Source: Bacillus pseudomycoides
Lineage (GTDB): Bacteria; Bacillota; Bacilli; Bacillales; Bacillaceae_G
NCBI RefSeq assembly: GCF_022811845.1
Contig: NZ_CP064266.1
Span: 1,240,001-1,304,000 of the forward strand
Length of the DNA: 64,000 bases
Direction: 5' to 3'
Every line of letters starts with the position of its first letter. Position 1 is the stretch's first letter. Positions 34,420 through 42,751 of this stretch are shown here, piece by piece. Under the pieces are notes generated by a model. The model did not search any database, was not told the DNA's origin, and saw only the letters and a program-made list of their open reading frames with translations. The position numbers were made by a program, and so were the translations under genes.

Positions 34420-35049
34420 TTACTTCGTTCCAAATAAACGGTCACCAGCATCGCCAAGACCCGGAACAACATAACCATGGTCATTTAATTTCTCATCTAA
34501 TGCCGCTACATAAATATCAACATCAGGATGTTCTTCTTGTACTACTTTTACTCCTTCTGGGGCAGCTACGATACACATTAATTTAATTTGCTTCGCACCG
34601 CGCTTTTTCAGAGAGTTAATTGCTTCAGCTGCAGAACCACCTGTTGCTAACATCGGATCAAGTACGATAAAGTCACGTTCTTCTACATCCGTTGGAAGTT
34701 TCACATAGTATTCTACCGGTTGCAATGTTTTTGGGTCACGGTATAAACCAACGTGTCCTACTTTTGCTGCTGGAATTAATTTCAGAATTCCGTCTACCAT
34801 TCCTAAGCCTGCACGTAAAATTGGAATTAGACCAAGCTTTTTACCAGCGATCACTTTTGTTTTCGCTTTGCTTACAGGTGTTTCAATTTCGATTTCTTCA
34901 AGTGGAAGGTCGCGTGTAATCTCAAATGCCATTAAGCTTGCTACTTCATCCACTAATTCACGAAATTCTTTTGTACCTGTATTTTTATCGCGAATATATG
35001 TAATCTTATGTTGAATTAACGGGTGATCAAATACATACAGTTTTCCCAT
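34420..35049 (-). CDS. upp: Uracil phosphoribosyltransferase
   Basis: Salvages uracil with PRPP to UMP. It has 209 residues. The PRPP-binding motif is FIVLDPMLATGGSAAEAI, and the uracil-binding C-terminus contains YVVPGLGDAGDRLFGTK. RAGLGMVDGIL is the flexible-loop region. It has its own terminator and lies between the atp promoter and glyA, as in Bacillus subtilis. Confidence 0.97.
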   Translation of the reverse strand: MGKLYVFDHPLIQHKITYIRDKNTGTKEFRELVDEVASLMAFEITRDLPLEEIEIETPVSKAKTKVIAGKKLGLIPILRAGLGMVDGILKLIPAAKVGHVGLYRDPKTLQPVEYYVKLPTDVEERDFIVLDPMLATGGSAAEAINSLKKRGAKQIKLMCIVAAPEGVKVVQEEHPDVDIYVAALDEKLNDHGYVVPGLGDAGDRLFGTK

Positions 35050-35450
35050 GTGAATCTCTCCTTCAGATGATATTCATGCGTGCGTACACGCCGTTTTACA
35101 CTATTTACGATTGTAAAGAAAACGCTACTAATATTCAAGGGCAAATTTGGAAAAGTTTCAACTCTATTATGAACCTACCAAATATCTTTACCAATTATGG
35201 AAGTCATATCCTTCATTATATATCCAAAAATTATTCATTGTTTGTATACATACTTCAGAAGCTATCTATGCCCTCACTTAGCTACTGTGATCTCCTATGT
35301 GAAAATACCAAAATTTACTATATAAAAACCCTATTTATCCTGCCACTCGCAAGCAGAGAAAACTACAATTTCATGTCTTCCACGTTAGAAACTATCATTT
35401 ATAGAAGGTATTCTGAAAAACTATCTATTAAGAATGTGTATTTCAAATAA
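35050..35450. other. Gene-free interval upstream of upp
   Basis: About 400 nt between upp and the glyA terminator. A plus-strand frame (35067-35450) has no ribosome site and a composition unlike a protein, so it is not called. No riboswitch, repeat or clear promoter was recognised. Confidence 0.5.
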
Positions 35451-35492
35451 AAAAGAGACTGCCGAAACACTATATGCTTCAGCAGCCTCTTT
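35451..35492 (-). terminator. glyA terminator
   Basis: AAAAGAGaCTGCcGAA pairs with TTCaGCAGCCTCTTT, 8 nt past the glyA stop, with TTTTTTA on the minus strand. Confidence 0.87.
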
Positions 35493-35499
35493 CAATCTA

Positions 35500-36741
35500 T
35501 TATAGATCTGTATACATTGGGAATTTATTTGTTAATGCTTCTACACGCTTACTCGCTTCTTCTAGTGCAACTTCATCCTCATGGTTTTTTAATGTATGAG
35601 CAATAATTGCTGCAATTTCATCCATTTCTTCTAATCCGAAGCCACGAGATGTTACTGCTGCTGTACCGATACGTACACCACTTGTTACAAATGGGCTTGC
35701 TGTTTCAAATGGAATTGTGTTTTTGTTTACTGTAATACCAACTTCATCTAATACATGCTCTGCAACTTTACCTGTAATATCTAAGTTGCGAACATCAATT
35801 AAGATAAGATGGTTGTCCGTTCCACCAGAAACAAGTGTAAGTCCTTCTTTTTGAAGACCTTCTGCTAAGCGATTTGCATTATTAATGATGTTTTGTGCAT
35901 ATGTTTTAAAGTCATCTTGAAGTGCCTCACCGAATGCAACAGCTTTCGCAGCAATTACGTGCATAAGTGGTCCACCTTGGATACCAGGGAAGATTGATTT
36001 ATCAATTTGCTTTGCAAATTTTTCTTCACATAAAATCATACCGCCGCGTGGGCCACGTAATGTTTTATGTGTTGTTGTTGTAACGAAATGTGCATGTGGC
36101 ACTGGATTTGGATGTAAGCCTGCTGCAACTAAACCTGCAATATGTGCCATATCTACCATTAGGTATGCACCAACTTCATCCGCGATTTCACGGAATCTCT
36201 TGAAATCGATAACACGAGGATACGCACTTGCACCTGCAACGATTAGTTTTGGTTTATGTTCTTTTGCTTTTGCTAGCACATCATCATAATTGATGCGGTG
36301 TGATTCAGCATCTACGCCATATTCTACGAAATTATATTGTACTCCACTGAAGTTAACAGGGCTTCCGTGTGTTAAGTGACCACCGTGGGATAAATTCATA
36401 CCAAGTACTGTATCGCCATGCTCTAAAATCGTAAAGTATACAGCCATGTTCGCTTGTGCACCAGAGTGTGGTTGAACGTTCACATGCTCTGCGCCAAAGA
36501 TTTCTTTTACGCGATCACGTGCAATATCCTCAACTACGTCTACATGCTCACAACCACCATAATAACGTTTACCAGGATATCCTTCTGCATACTTGTTTGT
36601 TAAAACAGAACCTTGTGCTTCCATTACAGCTTCACTTACAAAGTTTTCTGAAGCGATTAATTCAATTTTTGAACGCTGTCTTCCTAGTTCTGCTTCAATT
36701 GCAGCAAATACTTTTTCATCTTGACGTTTTAAATGATCCAC
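35500..36741 (-). CDS. glyA: Serine hydroxymethyltransferase
   Basis: PLP enzyme that converts serine and tetrahydrofolate to glycine and methylene-tetrahydrofolate, the main one-carbon source. It has 413 residues. The PLP lysine is in FVTTTTHKTLRGPRGG; YAEGYPGKRYYGGCEHVD and HSGAQANMAVY are substrate-site motifs. GTG at 36741 after AAGGGGG is preferred to the TTG one codon earlier. Confidence 0.97.
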   Translation of the reverse strand: MDHLKRQDEKVFAAIEAELGRQRSKIELIASENFVSEAVMEAQGSVLTNKYAEGYPGKRYYGGCEHVDVVEDIARDRVKEIFGAEHVNVQPHSGAQANMAVYFTILEHGDTVLGMNLSHGGHLTHGSPVNFSGVQYNFVEYGVDAESHRINYDDVLAKAKEHKPKLIVAGASAYPRVIDFKRFREIADEVGAYLMVDMAHIAGLVAAGLHPNPVPHAHFVTTTTHKTLRGPRGGMILCEEKFAKQIDKSIFPGIQGGPLMHVIAAKAVAFGEALQDDFKTYAQNIINNANRLAEGLQKEGLTLVSGGTDNHLILIDVRNLDITGKVAEHVLDEVGITVNKNTIPFETASPFVTSGVRIGTAAVTSRGFGLEEMDEIAAIIAHTLKNHEDEVALEEASKRVEALTNKFPMYTDL

Positions 36742-36891
36742 CAAAATCCCCCTTTTCTGAACGAATTACACCGATTCCCAATAGTTTTTTCTTATTTATT
36801 CAGAAAAAACGAAAATTCAAGTTGTAATTCTTTCGAACCTTCATGTTTTCAACTACATTCTAACATGACTTTCTATATCATAAAAGAAAAA

Positions 36892-36911
36892 AAAGACCGA
36901 GTTTGGCCTTT
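36892..36911 (-). terminator. Terminator in the glyA upstream region
   Basis: On the minus strand AAAGGCC / GGTCTTT with a short loop and an immediate T8 run, about 150 nt before glyA. It probably ends the ywlG transcript, or acts as an attenuator if the glyA promoter is further upstream. Confidence 0.6.
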
Positions 36912-37072
36912 TATTTTTACCCTTTATAAAGTCAGACTACATACCTCTTTACATGAGATACTGCATTTCTGTTTCTTCTTTATCACACTATTCACAAGCA
37001 GTAAACGCCCTACCTCAAGATACAAAGGATAGATAAAAAATAACTGCCTATAAAAACACGATTAGCGAAGGC

Positions 37073-37106
37073 CTTTCATCAGTAGGGGATACCCCACTGA
37101 TGAAAG
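37073..37106 (-). other. Strong hairpin after ywlG
   Basis: CTTTCATCAGT, a mismatch and GGGG pair with CCCC and ACTGATGAAAG, a 15-bp stem with a 3-nt loop. It is 14 nt past the ywlG stop but lacks a T run, so it may protect the mRNA end or be a dispersed palindromic repeat. Confidence 0.55.
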
Positions 37107-37119
37107 CTCCACTTTATCT

Positions 37120-37692
37120 TTAGCTACAAGTAACTGTTTCTTCTACTGCTGTATACACAGCACGCGCACCACCAATAAGTTTCGTGCGTGTCTTGGCCAT
37201 CGTTACGTGTGCAGCTCCAATCTCTTTTACACTTGTGCGGATTGGAACTGCAACATGTTTTAAATGCATACCAATAAAAGTATCACCGATATCCATGCCT
37301 GCATCTGCTTTGATAAACTCTACTACTACAGGATCATTTAGATTGTGATAGGCATATGTTGCTAATGCACCACCAGCTGATCTAACGGGCGTAACGGTTA
37401 CAATTTCAAATTGATACTTCATTGCCACTTCTCTCTCGACTACTACAGCACGATTTAAATGTTCACAACATTGGAATGCCAGTTCTATACCAGTTTGCAC
37501 TTGAAATTGTTTTAGCTCAGAAAAAATTGCTTCCGCTACTTCCATCGTTCCTGATGTCCCAATTCTCTCTCCCAGCACTTCGCTCGTACTACAGCCCACT
37601 ACAAAAATTTGACCTCTTTGTAAAGAAGCTTGCTTTTGAAAATCAGAAAGCGATGTTTGTAGCTGCTCTTTCACTTTTACTATTTCCGTCAT
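37120..37692 (-). CDS. ywlG: YwlG (TIGR01440/DUF436) family protein
   Basis: Conserved Bacillus protein of 190 residues in a family without a proven reaction. Visible features are a hydrophobic glycine-containing strand FVVGCSTSEVLGERIGTSG, FQCCEHLNRAVVVERE and AGMDIGDTFIGMHLKHVAVP. The ATG at 37692 follows AAAGGAAG; earlier in-frame starts lack sites. It sits between rpiB and glyA as in Bacillus subtilis. Confidence 0.85.
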   Translation of the reverse strand: MTEIVKVKEQLQTSLSDFQKQASLQRGQIFVVGCSTSEVLGERIGTSGTMEVAEAIFSELKQFQVQTGIELAFQCCEHLNRAVVVEREVAMKYQFEIVTVTPVRSAGGALATYAYHNLNDPVVVEFIKADAGMDIGDTFIGMHLKHVAVPIRTSVKEIGAAHVTMAKTRTKLIGGARAVYTAVEETVTCS

Positions 37693-37746
37693 GACGCTTC
37701 TTCCTTTCACAGATAGGTTCAACAAATTCGTATGTCCAATAGAAAA

Positions 37747-38190
37747 TTACTTCGCTTCGTATGTTTTAATTTTCCCTACGCGGTTTTCGTGACGTCCACC
37801 TTCATAATCAGTTGTTAGCCAAATTTTTGCGATATCACGCGCTAAACCTGCACCAATTACGCGCTCACCCATCGCTAACATATTTGTATCATTATGTTCT
37901 CTTGTTGCTCTTGCACTAAATGTATCGTGAACTAACGCACAACGAATACCGTGTACTTTGTTTGCTGCAATTGACATACCAATACCTGTCCCACAAATTA
38001 AAATACCACGGTCTACTTCACCGTTTACAACCATTTCCGCCGCTGGAAATGCAAAATCAGGATAATCAACAGAACCCGCTTCACATTCACATCCTAAATC
38101 AATATATTCAATATTTAGTTCTTCTAATAAACTTACGATTTCTTTACGAATATTCATTCCACCGTGATCAGATGCTACCACTACTTTCAT
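37747..38190 (-). CDS. rpiB: Ribose-5-phosphate isomerase B
   Basis: Interconverts ribose 5-phosphate and ribulose 5-phosphate. RpiB/LacAB family, 147 residues. Signatures are ASDHGGMNIRKEI near residue 6 and the catalytic region LICGTGIGMSIAANKVHGIR with the active cysteine. GGAGGGG precedes the ATG. Downstream of the arginine phosphatase gene as in other Bacillus. Confidence 0.94.
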   Translation of the reverse strand: MKVVVASDHGGMNIRKEIVSLLEELNIEYIDLGCECEAGSVDYPDFAFPAAEMVVNGEVDRGILICGTGIGMSIAANKVHGIRCALVHDTFSARATREHNDTNMLAMGERVIGAGLARDIAKIWLTTDYEGGRHENRVGKIKTYEAK

Positions 38191-38328
38191 TTTGACCCCT
38201 CCAAAATTTTAGTAAAACTTCTATCAAGTAAGGTTCTTCATCCCTAATGATAAATGATTGCAAAAAACTTATACTTACTTGCTCATTCCAAGTAAGATTA
38301 TCTCCAATATCGTATTATACACGAAACA

Positions 38329-38769
38329 TTAACCTTCTGAATGCTTTTCCAATAAAGTTTGTACAAGTTTTTCCATCTCTACTAATGTTGATTGATAAAT
38401 AGCAAGAGAACCGCCAAACGGGTCTGAAATATCCTTCCTTGTACCCTCTACAAATTCATAGAATGTATATACCTTTTCTCCAGCACTCGGATAGTACCCA
38501 ATCACAAGTTGTTTATGGCTTTCTGTCATCGTAAGTACCGTATCAGCCCACTCAAGTAATTCTTCCGTTATTTGCTGCGAAACATGCGCTGCTTTAATTC
38601 CCTTTTCTGCTAATGCATCTCTTGCATACAAAGATGCGTCACTTCCAGAACTAGCGAAAACACCTGCAGACTTCGCCTCAAAATTCCCTCTCCCATAGTG
38701 ACGAAACAAAGCCTCTGCCATTGGGCTACGACATGTATTTCCAGTGCAAACAAACAACACTCGCTTCAT
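38329..38769 (-). CDS. ywlE: Protein arginine phosphatase YwlE
   Basis: Low-molecular-weight phosphatase that removes phosphate from arginine, opposing the kinase McsB in protein quality control. It has 146 residues. The P-loop CTGNTCRS is at residues 8-15, and threonine 12, where tyrosine phosphatases have a bulkier residue, marks arginine specificity in this family. The general acid aspartate is in DISDPFGG. Synteny with rpiB and ywlG supports the name. Confidence 0.92.
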   Translation of the reverse strand: MKRVLFVCTGNTCRSPMAEALFRHYGRGNFEAKSAGVFASSGSDASLYARDALAEKGIKAAHVSQQITEELLEWADTVLTMTESHKQLVIGYYPSAGEKVYTFYEFVEGTRKDISDPFGGSLAIYQSTLVEMEKLVQTLLEKHSEG

Positions 38770-38848
38770 ACAAGCTCACTCCTTATAGTGAATGTTCTAC
38801 ATTTATCATAACGTACATTACAATGGAACAAAAGAAATGTGAACATAC

Positions 38849-38894
38849 AAAAGGCGCATTTCTCTTTTATCTTTTCTAAGAGAAATACGCCTTA
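38849..38894 (-). terminator. Hairpin between ywlE and the PTS gene
   Basis: GGCGCATTTCTCTT / AAGAGAAATACGCC stem with a 9-nt loop, followed on the minus strand by TTTTG. It is the second hairpin after the PTS gene; no clear gene lies between them. Confidence 0.5.
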
Positions 38895-38990
38895 TCCACA
38901 TATATGTGAAACCCTAGTTCCAAGTACCTTCAATATAGTACCATACATCACCAAAACATCCCATAAAAAAAACATAGGATTAAATAAAAT

Positions 38991-39022
38991 AAGGAATCGA
39001 TTTCATATAAAATGGATTCCTT
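38991..39022 (-). terminator. PTS IIA terminator
   Basis: AAGGAATC / GATTCCTT stem with a 16-nt loop, 12 nt after the stop, followed by ATTTTATTT on the minus strand. Confidence 0.75.
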
Positions 39023-39033
39023 ACAAAAAATTA

Positions 39034-39531
39034 TTACTTCATTGTAACTTTCATTACTTCTGTTGAGCCTTTTGTAGCTGAAACACCTACAGTTGTATTA
39101 ATAGATTCAGCTGCATCTGTGTTTGTAATAACGATTGGTGTAATTGTACTTTTTGCTTTTTCGCGAATTAATTCTAAGTCGAAAGAAATTAATTTGTCGC
39201 CAGCTTTCACAGCTTGTCCTTCAGATACGTGAGCTTCGAAGCCTTCGCCTTCCATTTTTACAGTTTCTAAACCAACGTGGATTAAAATTTCTGTACCATT
39301 TTTCGCCTTAATTCCAACAGCATGTTTTGTGTGGAATAATTGTACGATTTCACCGTCTACTGGTGATACAACTACACCTTCAGTTGGAACGATTGCAACA
39401 CCATCACCCATCATACGACCAGCGAATACTGGATCTGGTACTTCTTCAATATTTTTCACTTCTCCAGTTAATGGAGCTACGATTGTTTCTGCATTTGTTT
39501 TTGAACCAAGACCAAATAATTTTTTAAACAT
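39034..39531 (-). CDS. PTS glucose-type IIA component
   Basis: Stand-alone phosphocarrier of 165 residues of the glucose family. It passes phosphate from HPr to membrane IIBC partners encoded elsewhere. The first site histidine lies in QLFHTKHAVGIK and the phosphorylated histidine in GTEILIHVGLETVKMEGEGF. Other Bacillus keep this domain on PtsG; a free form suggests it serves several transporters. No partner is adjacent. Confidence 0.92.
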   Translation of the reverse strand: MFKKLFGLGSKTNAETIVAPLTGEVKNIEEVPDPVFAGRMMGDGVAIVPTEGVVVSPVDGEIVQLFHTKHAVGIKAKNGTEILIHVGLETVKMEGEGFEAHVSEGQAVKAGDKLISFDLELIREKAKSTITPIVITNTDAAESINTTVGVSATKGSTEVMKVTMK

Positions 39532-39841
39532 AGGATAGTCCTCCTTATAATTAGGTTGAAAATGTATAGGGCGATCCCTAGTAATAACCGAGATACATGT
39601 AAGACTTCATACTTCAAATATTATATTGTAAAAACGCTTTCGAAAAGAATTACGTTATTACCAATAGACTCTTATTGTATCGCTTTGCAAAATTCCAGTC
39701 AATTCTGATTGTCTGAATAACAATTATCAGAATTAACTTCTTTCTTATATTTTCTCTTTTTTTCACCAACTTGTCTAGAGGTCTTCACGACATATTTATT
39801 TTTTATTGTTGATTTGTAAAATTTTCTTCATATTTTCCGAG

Positions 39842-39908
39842 AAAGTAACTTGACTAAAGTAAGTAACTGATTTATTATAACTTATATAAAGTAAGTAAAT
39901 AACTTTTT
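39842..39908 (+). promoter_or_regulatory. DoxX gene promoter with AAAGTAA repeats
   Basis: TTGACT (39850-39855), a 17-nt spacer and TATTAT (39873-39878) form a good sigma-A promoter. AAAGTAA occurs at 39842, 39856 and 39888, the last two as AAAGTAAGTAA, so copies flank and overlap the -35 and follow the -10. This looks like operator sites for a repressor, perhaps of the MarR/DUF24 class that controls catD-like genes. The regulator is not in the window. Confidence 0.55.
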
Positions 39909-39921
39909 GGAGGTTTTATAA

Positions 39922-40308
39922 ATGATGAACATCGGTCTTCTTATTATTCGTCTTATTATTGGAATTACATTCATGGGTCACGGTACTCAAAAATTATTCG
40001 GTTGGTTTGGTGGTCACGGCCTAAAAGGAACAGGTGGCTGGATGGAATCAATTGGCTTACGTCCTGGCGTATTTATGGCATTTATGGCTGGCGCAACTGA
40101 ACTGTTAGGTGGATTCTTATTCGCAGCAGGTATCTTCACTTGGGTTGGCTCATTATTTATCATAGGTACAATGTTAGTTGCAATCTTTACAGTCCACGGA
40201 AAAAATGGCTACTGGGTAACCCAAAACGGATTCGAATATAACATGATCTTAATCGCAGTTGCAGTTGGTGTTGCATTAACCGGACCTGGTGCTTACGTTT
40301 TACTTTAA
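39922..40308 (+). CDS. DoxX family membrane protein (CatD/YfiD-like)
   Basis: Four-helix membrane protein of 128 residues. DoxX-family proteins are linked to thiol and quinone stress. Signature pieces are GHGTQKLFGWFGGHGLKG and WMESIGLRPGVFMAFMAGATELLGG. A GGAGG site precedes ATGATG; the first ATG is used. It is one of few plus-strand genes and a single-gene unit with its own promoter and terminator. Confidence 0.88.
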   Translation: MMNIGLLIIRLIIGITFMGHGTQKLFGWFGGHGLKGTGGWMESIGLRPGVFMAFMAGATELLGGFLFAAGIFTWVGSLFIIGTMLVAIFTVHGKNGYWVTQNGFEYNMILIAVAVGVALTGPGAYVLL

Positions 40309-40337
40309 TTAACTATCTCAATTTCAAGATATTTATT

Positions 40338-40380
40338 AAGAAAAGGAGTAGATTCCAGGTTGGAACCTACTCCTTTTCTT
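40338..40380 (+). terminator. DoxX gene terminator
   Basis: AAGAAAAGGAGTA and TACTCCTTTTCTT with TTCCA / TGGAA inside form a long stem, 30 nt after the stop, ending in a T-rich tract. Confidence 0.9.
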
Positions 40381-40491
40381 TTTACTCATTTACAAAAAAC
40401 GTCAAAAAAATATTTTTTTAGCAGGAGTTTCTCCCCAGTATCTTGTAAACAAACAAAGAAGTATTCATATCAAGGAAGGGAGATTACACAT

Positions 40492-41103
40492 ATGCTTTCG
40501 ATTAATCCAAATGAACAAACAGAAAAAGATAATTACAAATTATTAACAGGGAGTATCATTCCGCGCCCTGTAGCATTCGTGACTTCTGTAACAAAAGATG
40601 GTGTTTTAAACGGGGCTCCATATAGTTATTTCAATATCGTTGCTGCTAATCCGCCGCTCATCTCTGTTTCAGTGCAACGCAAAGGGGGTGAACAAAAAGA
40701 TACTTCTCGAAACGCCATTGAAAAAGGTGAGTTTGTTGTACATATTTCCGATGAATCTTATGTGGAGGCCATCAATGAAACCGCTGCAAACCTTCCTCCA
40801 AATCAAAGTGAAATTGAATTAGCCAAACTAACCCCTATCGAAAGTGACGTCATCTCCGTACCCGGCGTAAAAGAAGCGAATATTCGAATGGAATGTATAT
40901 TAGAACGTGCCATTCCACTAGGTGGAACAGAAGACTCTCCAGCATGCGACCTACTAATCGGCCGCGTTGTCCGCTTCCACGTCGCAGAACATTTATATGA
41001 AAACGGACGAATTCATGCAGAAGGACTAAAACCAATAAGCCGACTCGCAGGACACAACTACGCGAAATTAGGAGAACAATTCGAGCTTGTAAGGCCTATT
41101 TAA
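40492..41103 (+). CDS. Flavin reductase family protein
   Basis: FMN-binding split-barrel protein of 203 residues, family of flavin reductase-like enzymes. Motifs include YKLLTGSIIPRPVAFVTSV (flavin site) and GAPYSYFNIVAANPPLISVS, with a C-terminal RIHAEGLKPISRLAGHNYAKL. The frame opens 44 codons upstream, but ATG at 40492 follows GGAAGGGAG. The electron donor and acceptor are not evident; a role in detoxification or flavin supply is possible. Confidence 0.88.
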   Translation: MLSINPNEQTEKDNYKLLTGSIIPRPVAFVTSVTKDGVLNGAPYSYFNIVAANPPLISVSVQRKGGEQKDTSRNAIEKGEFVVHISDESYVEAINETAANLPPNQSEIELAKLTPIESDVISVPGVKEANIRMECILERAIPLGGTEDSPACDLLIGRVVRFHVAEHLYENGRIHAEGLKPISRLAGHNYAKLGEQFELVRPI

Positions 41104-41370
41104 AAGTGGAGACGGCTCGTTCAGCTCTGACTGGCTAAGGTTCTTTCGCCTCAAAGGTGCTCTTTGCCTTTTGGGCGGAAGGTTCTTAGACACGAAGAGC
41201 TTGCCGTCGGAACTGGATAGATCTAAAAGCGGAAGCGGCTCGTTCAGAATGGGAGGGGAATGGAGCTTCTGACGGAGAGGCTCTTTTTGCCTCGGAGGAA
41301 GACGCGAAGCCACCGACCATTCTTGCCGCTGGAACTGGATAGATCTAAAAGCGGAAGTGGCCCGCTTATT
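41103..41370 (+). repeat. Dispersed GC-rich repeat, family 1 (copy C, tandem)
   Basis: Two head-to-tail units (41103-41223 and 41224-41345) and the start of a third. Each begins AAAAGYGGAGRCGGCTCGTTCAG and ends GCCGYYGGAACTGGATAGATC. The first unit is diverged in the middle. The rest of the gap to 41465 shows nothing else. Confidence 0.88.
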
Positions 41371-41465
41371 TCGCAACACAGAAAAAACAGCTTACGCATC
41401 ATCACGCAAGCCGGTCTTTTTTATCTTCTTCTATGCCTTGAAGGAGAGTCTCACCACTTCAAGGT

Positions 41466-41744
41466 TTAGAAATATTTTTCACCATCAAAATTTAATTCAA
41501 TCGCATAGTTTTTTGCATTAATTAAATTCGATAATCTATTAGCTTGTCGCTCTAGTTCTAACCCTTTTACACGATAAGATTCTGGATCAAATGTCGCTAC
41601 TTTTACAAGAGAAGCAGTTTCTCCATAAGAGTACATATATTCTTCTTTTGAACTCGAACCATACGTTTTATATTTACGGGCTTTAGCACATAATTGCGTA
41701 GCGAATTCTATCGCCTCAACAATCGTTAAAGATTCATCATTCAC
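41466..41744 (-). CDS. Hypothetical protein, 92 residues
   Basis: Not recognised. The product is a soluble, largely helical 92-residue protein with stretches AIEFATQLCAKARKYKTYG and ESYRVKGLELERQANRLSNL. It starts at GTG with no evident ribosome site, and an in-frame TAA lies two codons upstream, so it may be a 5'-truncated relic or a weakly expressed gene. It lies between a repeat block and mntP. Confidence 0.55.
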   Translation of the reverse strand: MNDESLTIVEAIEFATQLCAKARKYKTYGSSSKEEYMYSYGETASLVKVATFDPESYRVKGLELERQANRLSNLINAKNYAIELNFDGEKYF

Positions 41745-41806
41745 GAATTAACTTAATCCACCCTAACACTTCTAACTCCCTACCGCTTTCTTATAGGATA
41801 ACAAGG

Positions 41807-42355
41807 TTACATTGGAAAAAGAAGAGTGAGTCCAAAACCAACAAGAATGACACCACCAAGCACTTCACCGTATATACCAAGCAAACTTTTGGCATGTCTT
41901 CCAATTAGTAAACCACTCCATGCTAGTATCATACTAACCAATCCAAATAATAATATTGTTGCAATCATTTGCGCTCCATAAATCCCCAGGCTTAGCCCAA
42001 CCGAAAAACTATCAATACTCACACCAAATGCAAATACGAGTAAACTTATTCCTACCGGAGCGGACCTTGTCTCTTCCCCTTCTAAAATTGCAGAATACAC
42101 AATATAAAAACCTAATCCAATTAACAAAATAGCACCTGCAACAGTCGCAATATGGCCAAACTTCTCTGATAAAAAACGACCTAGTATCATACCGAGAAAC
42201 GGCATGACAATATGAAACAGCCCTATTGTCATACCAATATAAATGATTTGTCGCATTCTGAGCGTTACCATACCCATGCCGAGGCTTACAGAAAATGCAT
42301 CCATCCCTAAGGCAAGCGCCATTATAATTAAAGGTACTAGCTGTTCAACCGTCAT
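41807..42355 (-). CDS. mntP: Manganese efflux pump MntP
   Basis: Exports excess Mn2+ across the cell membrane. It has 182 residues and six helices in two repeats. The repeat motifs with essential acidic residues are ALALGMDAFSVSLGMGM and AFGVSIDSFSVGLSLGI. GAGGAGGGAC precedes the ATG. Its place after tsaC matches ywlD in Bacillus subtilis. No Mn2+ riboswitch was recognised upstream. Confidence 0.93.
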   Translation of the reverse strand: MTVEQLVPLIIMALALGMDAFSVSLGMGMVTLRMRQIIYIGMTIGLFHIVMPFLGMILGRFLSEKFGHIATVAGAILLIGLGFYIVYSAILEGEETRSAPVGISLLVFAFGVSIDSFSVGLSLGIYGAQMIATILLFGLVSMILAWSGLLIGRHAKSLLGIYGEVLGGVILVGFGLTLLFPM

Positions 42356-42439
42356 TTTGTCCCTCCTCGGACTTGCTACTTCACAATATGCTCATCCGAG
42401 GAAAAATAGAATCTATGCAAGTTGTCTATATAAAGTGAA

Positions 42440-42732
42440 ACTTTCTCCTTTTTGGTTCACTCCGCATGGGGCAAAAAAGGGCAATGGCCGCTTCTATGCA
42501 CGAGTGGTCCTCTCTCCCAACTTTAAAAATGGAATACCTCGTTTTTCAATTTGTATTTACACAAACTAAAACTTTCACCGCATACTCCCATTTTCATTAT
42601 TTAACACACACATTACGGGCTATGAAAACAAAAAATAACTCCGCGCTCGTTTCCTCATTCTGTTCTAACTTGAGAGGGGGTAGAAAAACTTCTACACATG
42701 GTTAGATGCTCTCTTCCACCCTGAAAAATAGG
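42440..42732 (+). repeat. Dispersed repeat, family 2 (one copy and a partial copy)
   Basis: Copy at 42446-42530 with pieces CTCCTTTTTGGTTCACT, GCATGGGGC, AAAAAGGGCAATGGCCGC, TTCTATGCACGAG and TCCTCTCTCCC. A partial, diverged copy follows at about 42686-42732 (ACTTCTACACATGG, CTCTCTTCC). It matches 45366-45455 (inverse) and 58480-58572. The remaining sequence upstream of mntP shows no gene. Confidence 0.7.
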
Positions 42733-42751
42733 TTTTAATTTTTTAACCTAC

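Noticed and set aside
35067..35450. 127-codon plus-strand frame upstream of upp
   Set aside because: No ribosome site, no recognisable domain, AT-driven composition and a position over the upp promoter region.
36742..36860. PurR boxes upstream of glyA
   Set aside because: GGTTCGAAA and TTCGTT fragments are seen, but no properly spaced pair of CCGAAC-type motifs is convincing.
38900..38985. Short minus-strand frame MGCFGDVWYYIEGTWN between two hairpins
   Set aside because: No ribosome site precedes it and it is only 16 codons, so chance is more likely than a gene.
39625..39650. Catabolite repression element upstream of the PTS IIA gene
   Set aside because: The AACGCTTTCG piece is suggestive, but at least two conserved positions fail in either orientation.
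41068..41469. Open frames within the family 1 repeat
   Set aside because: GC-rich repeat DNA is open by chance; the same frames do not persist between copies.
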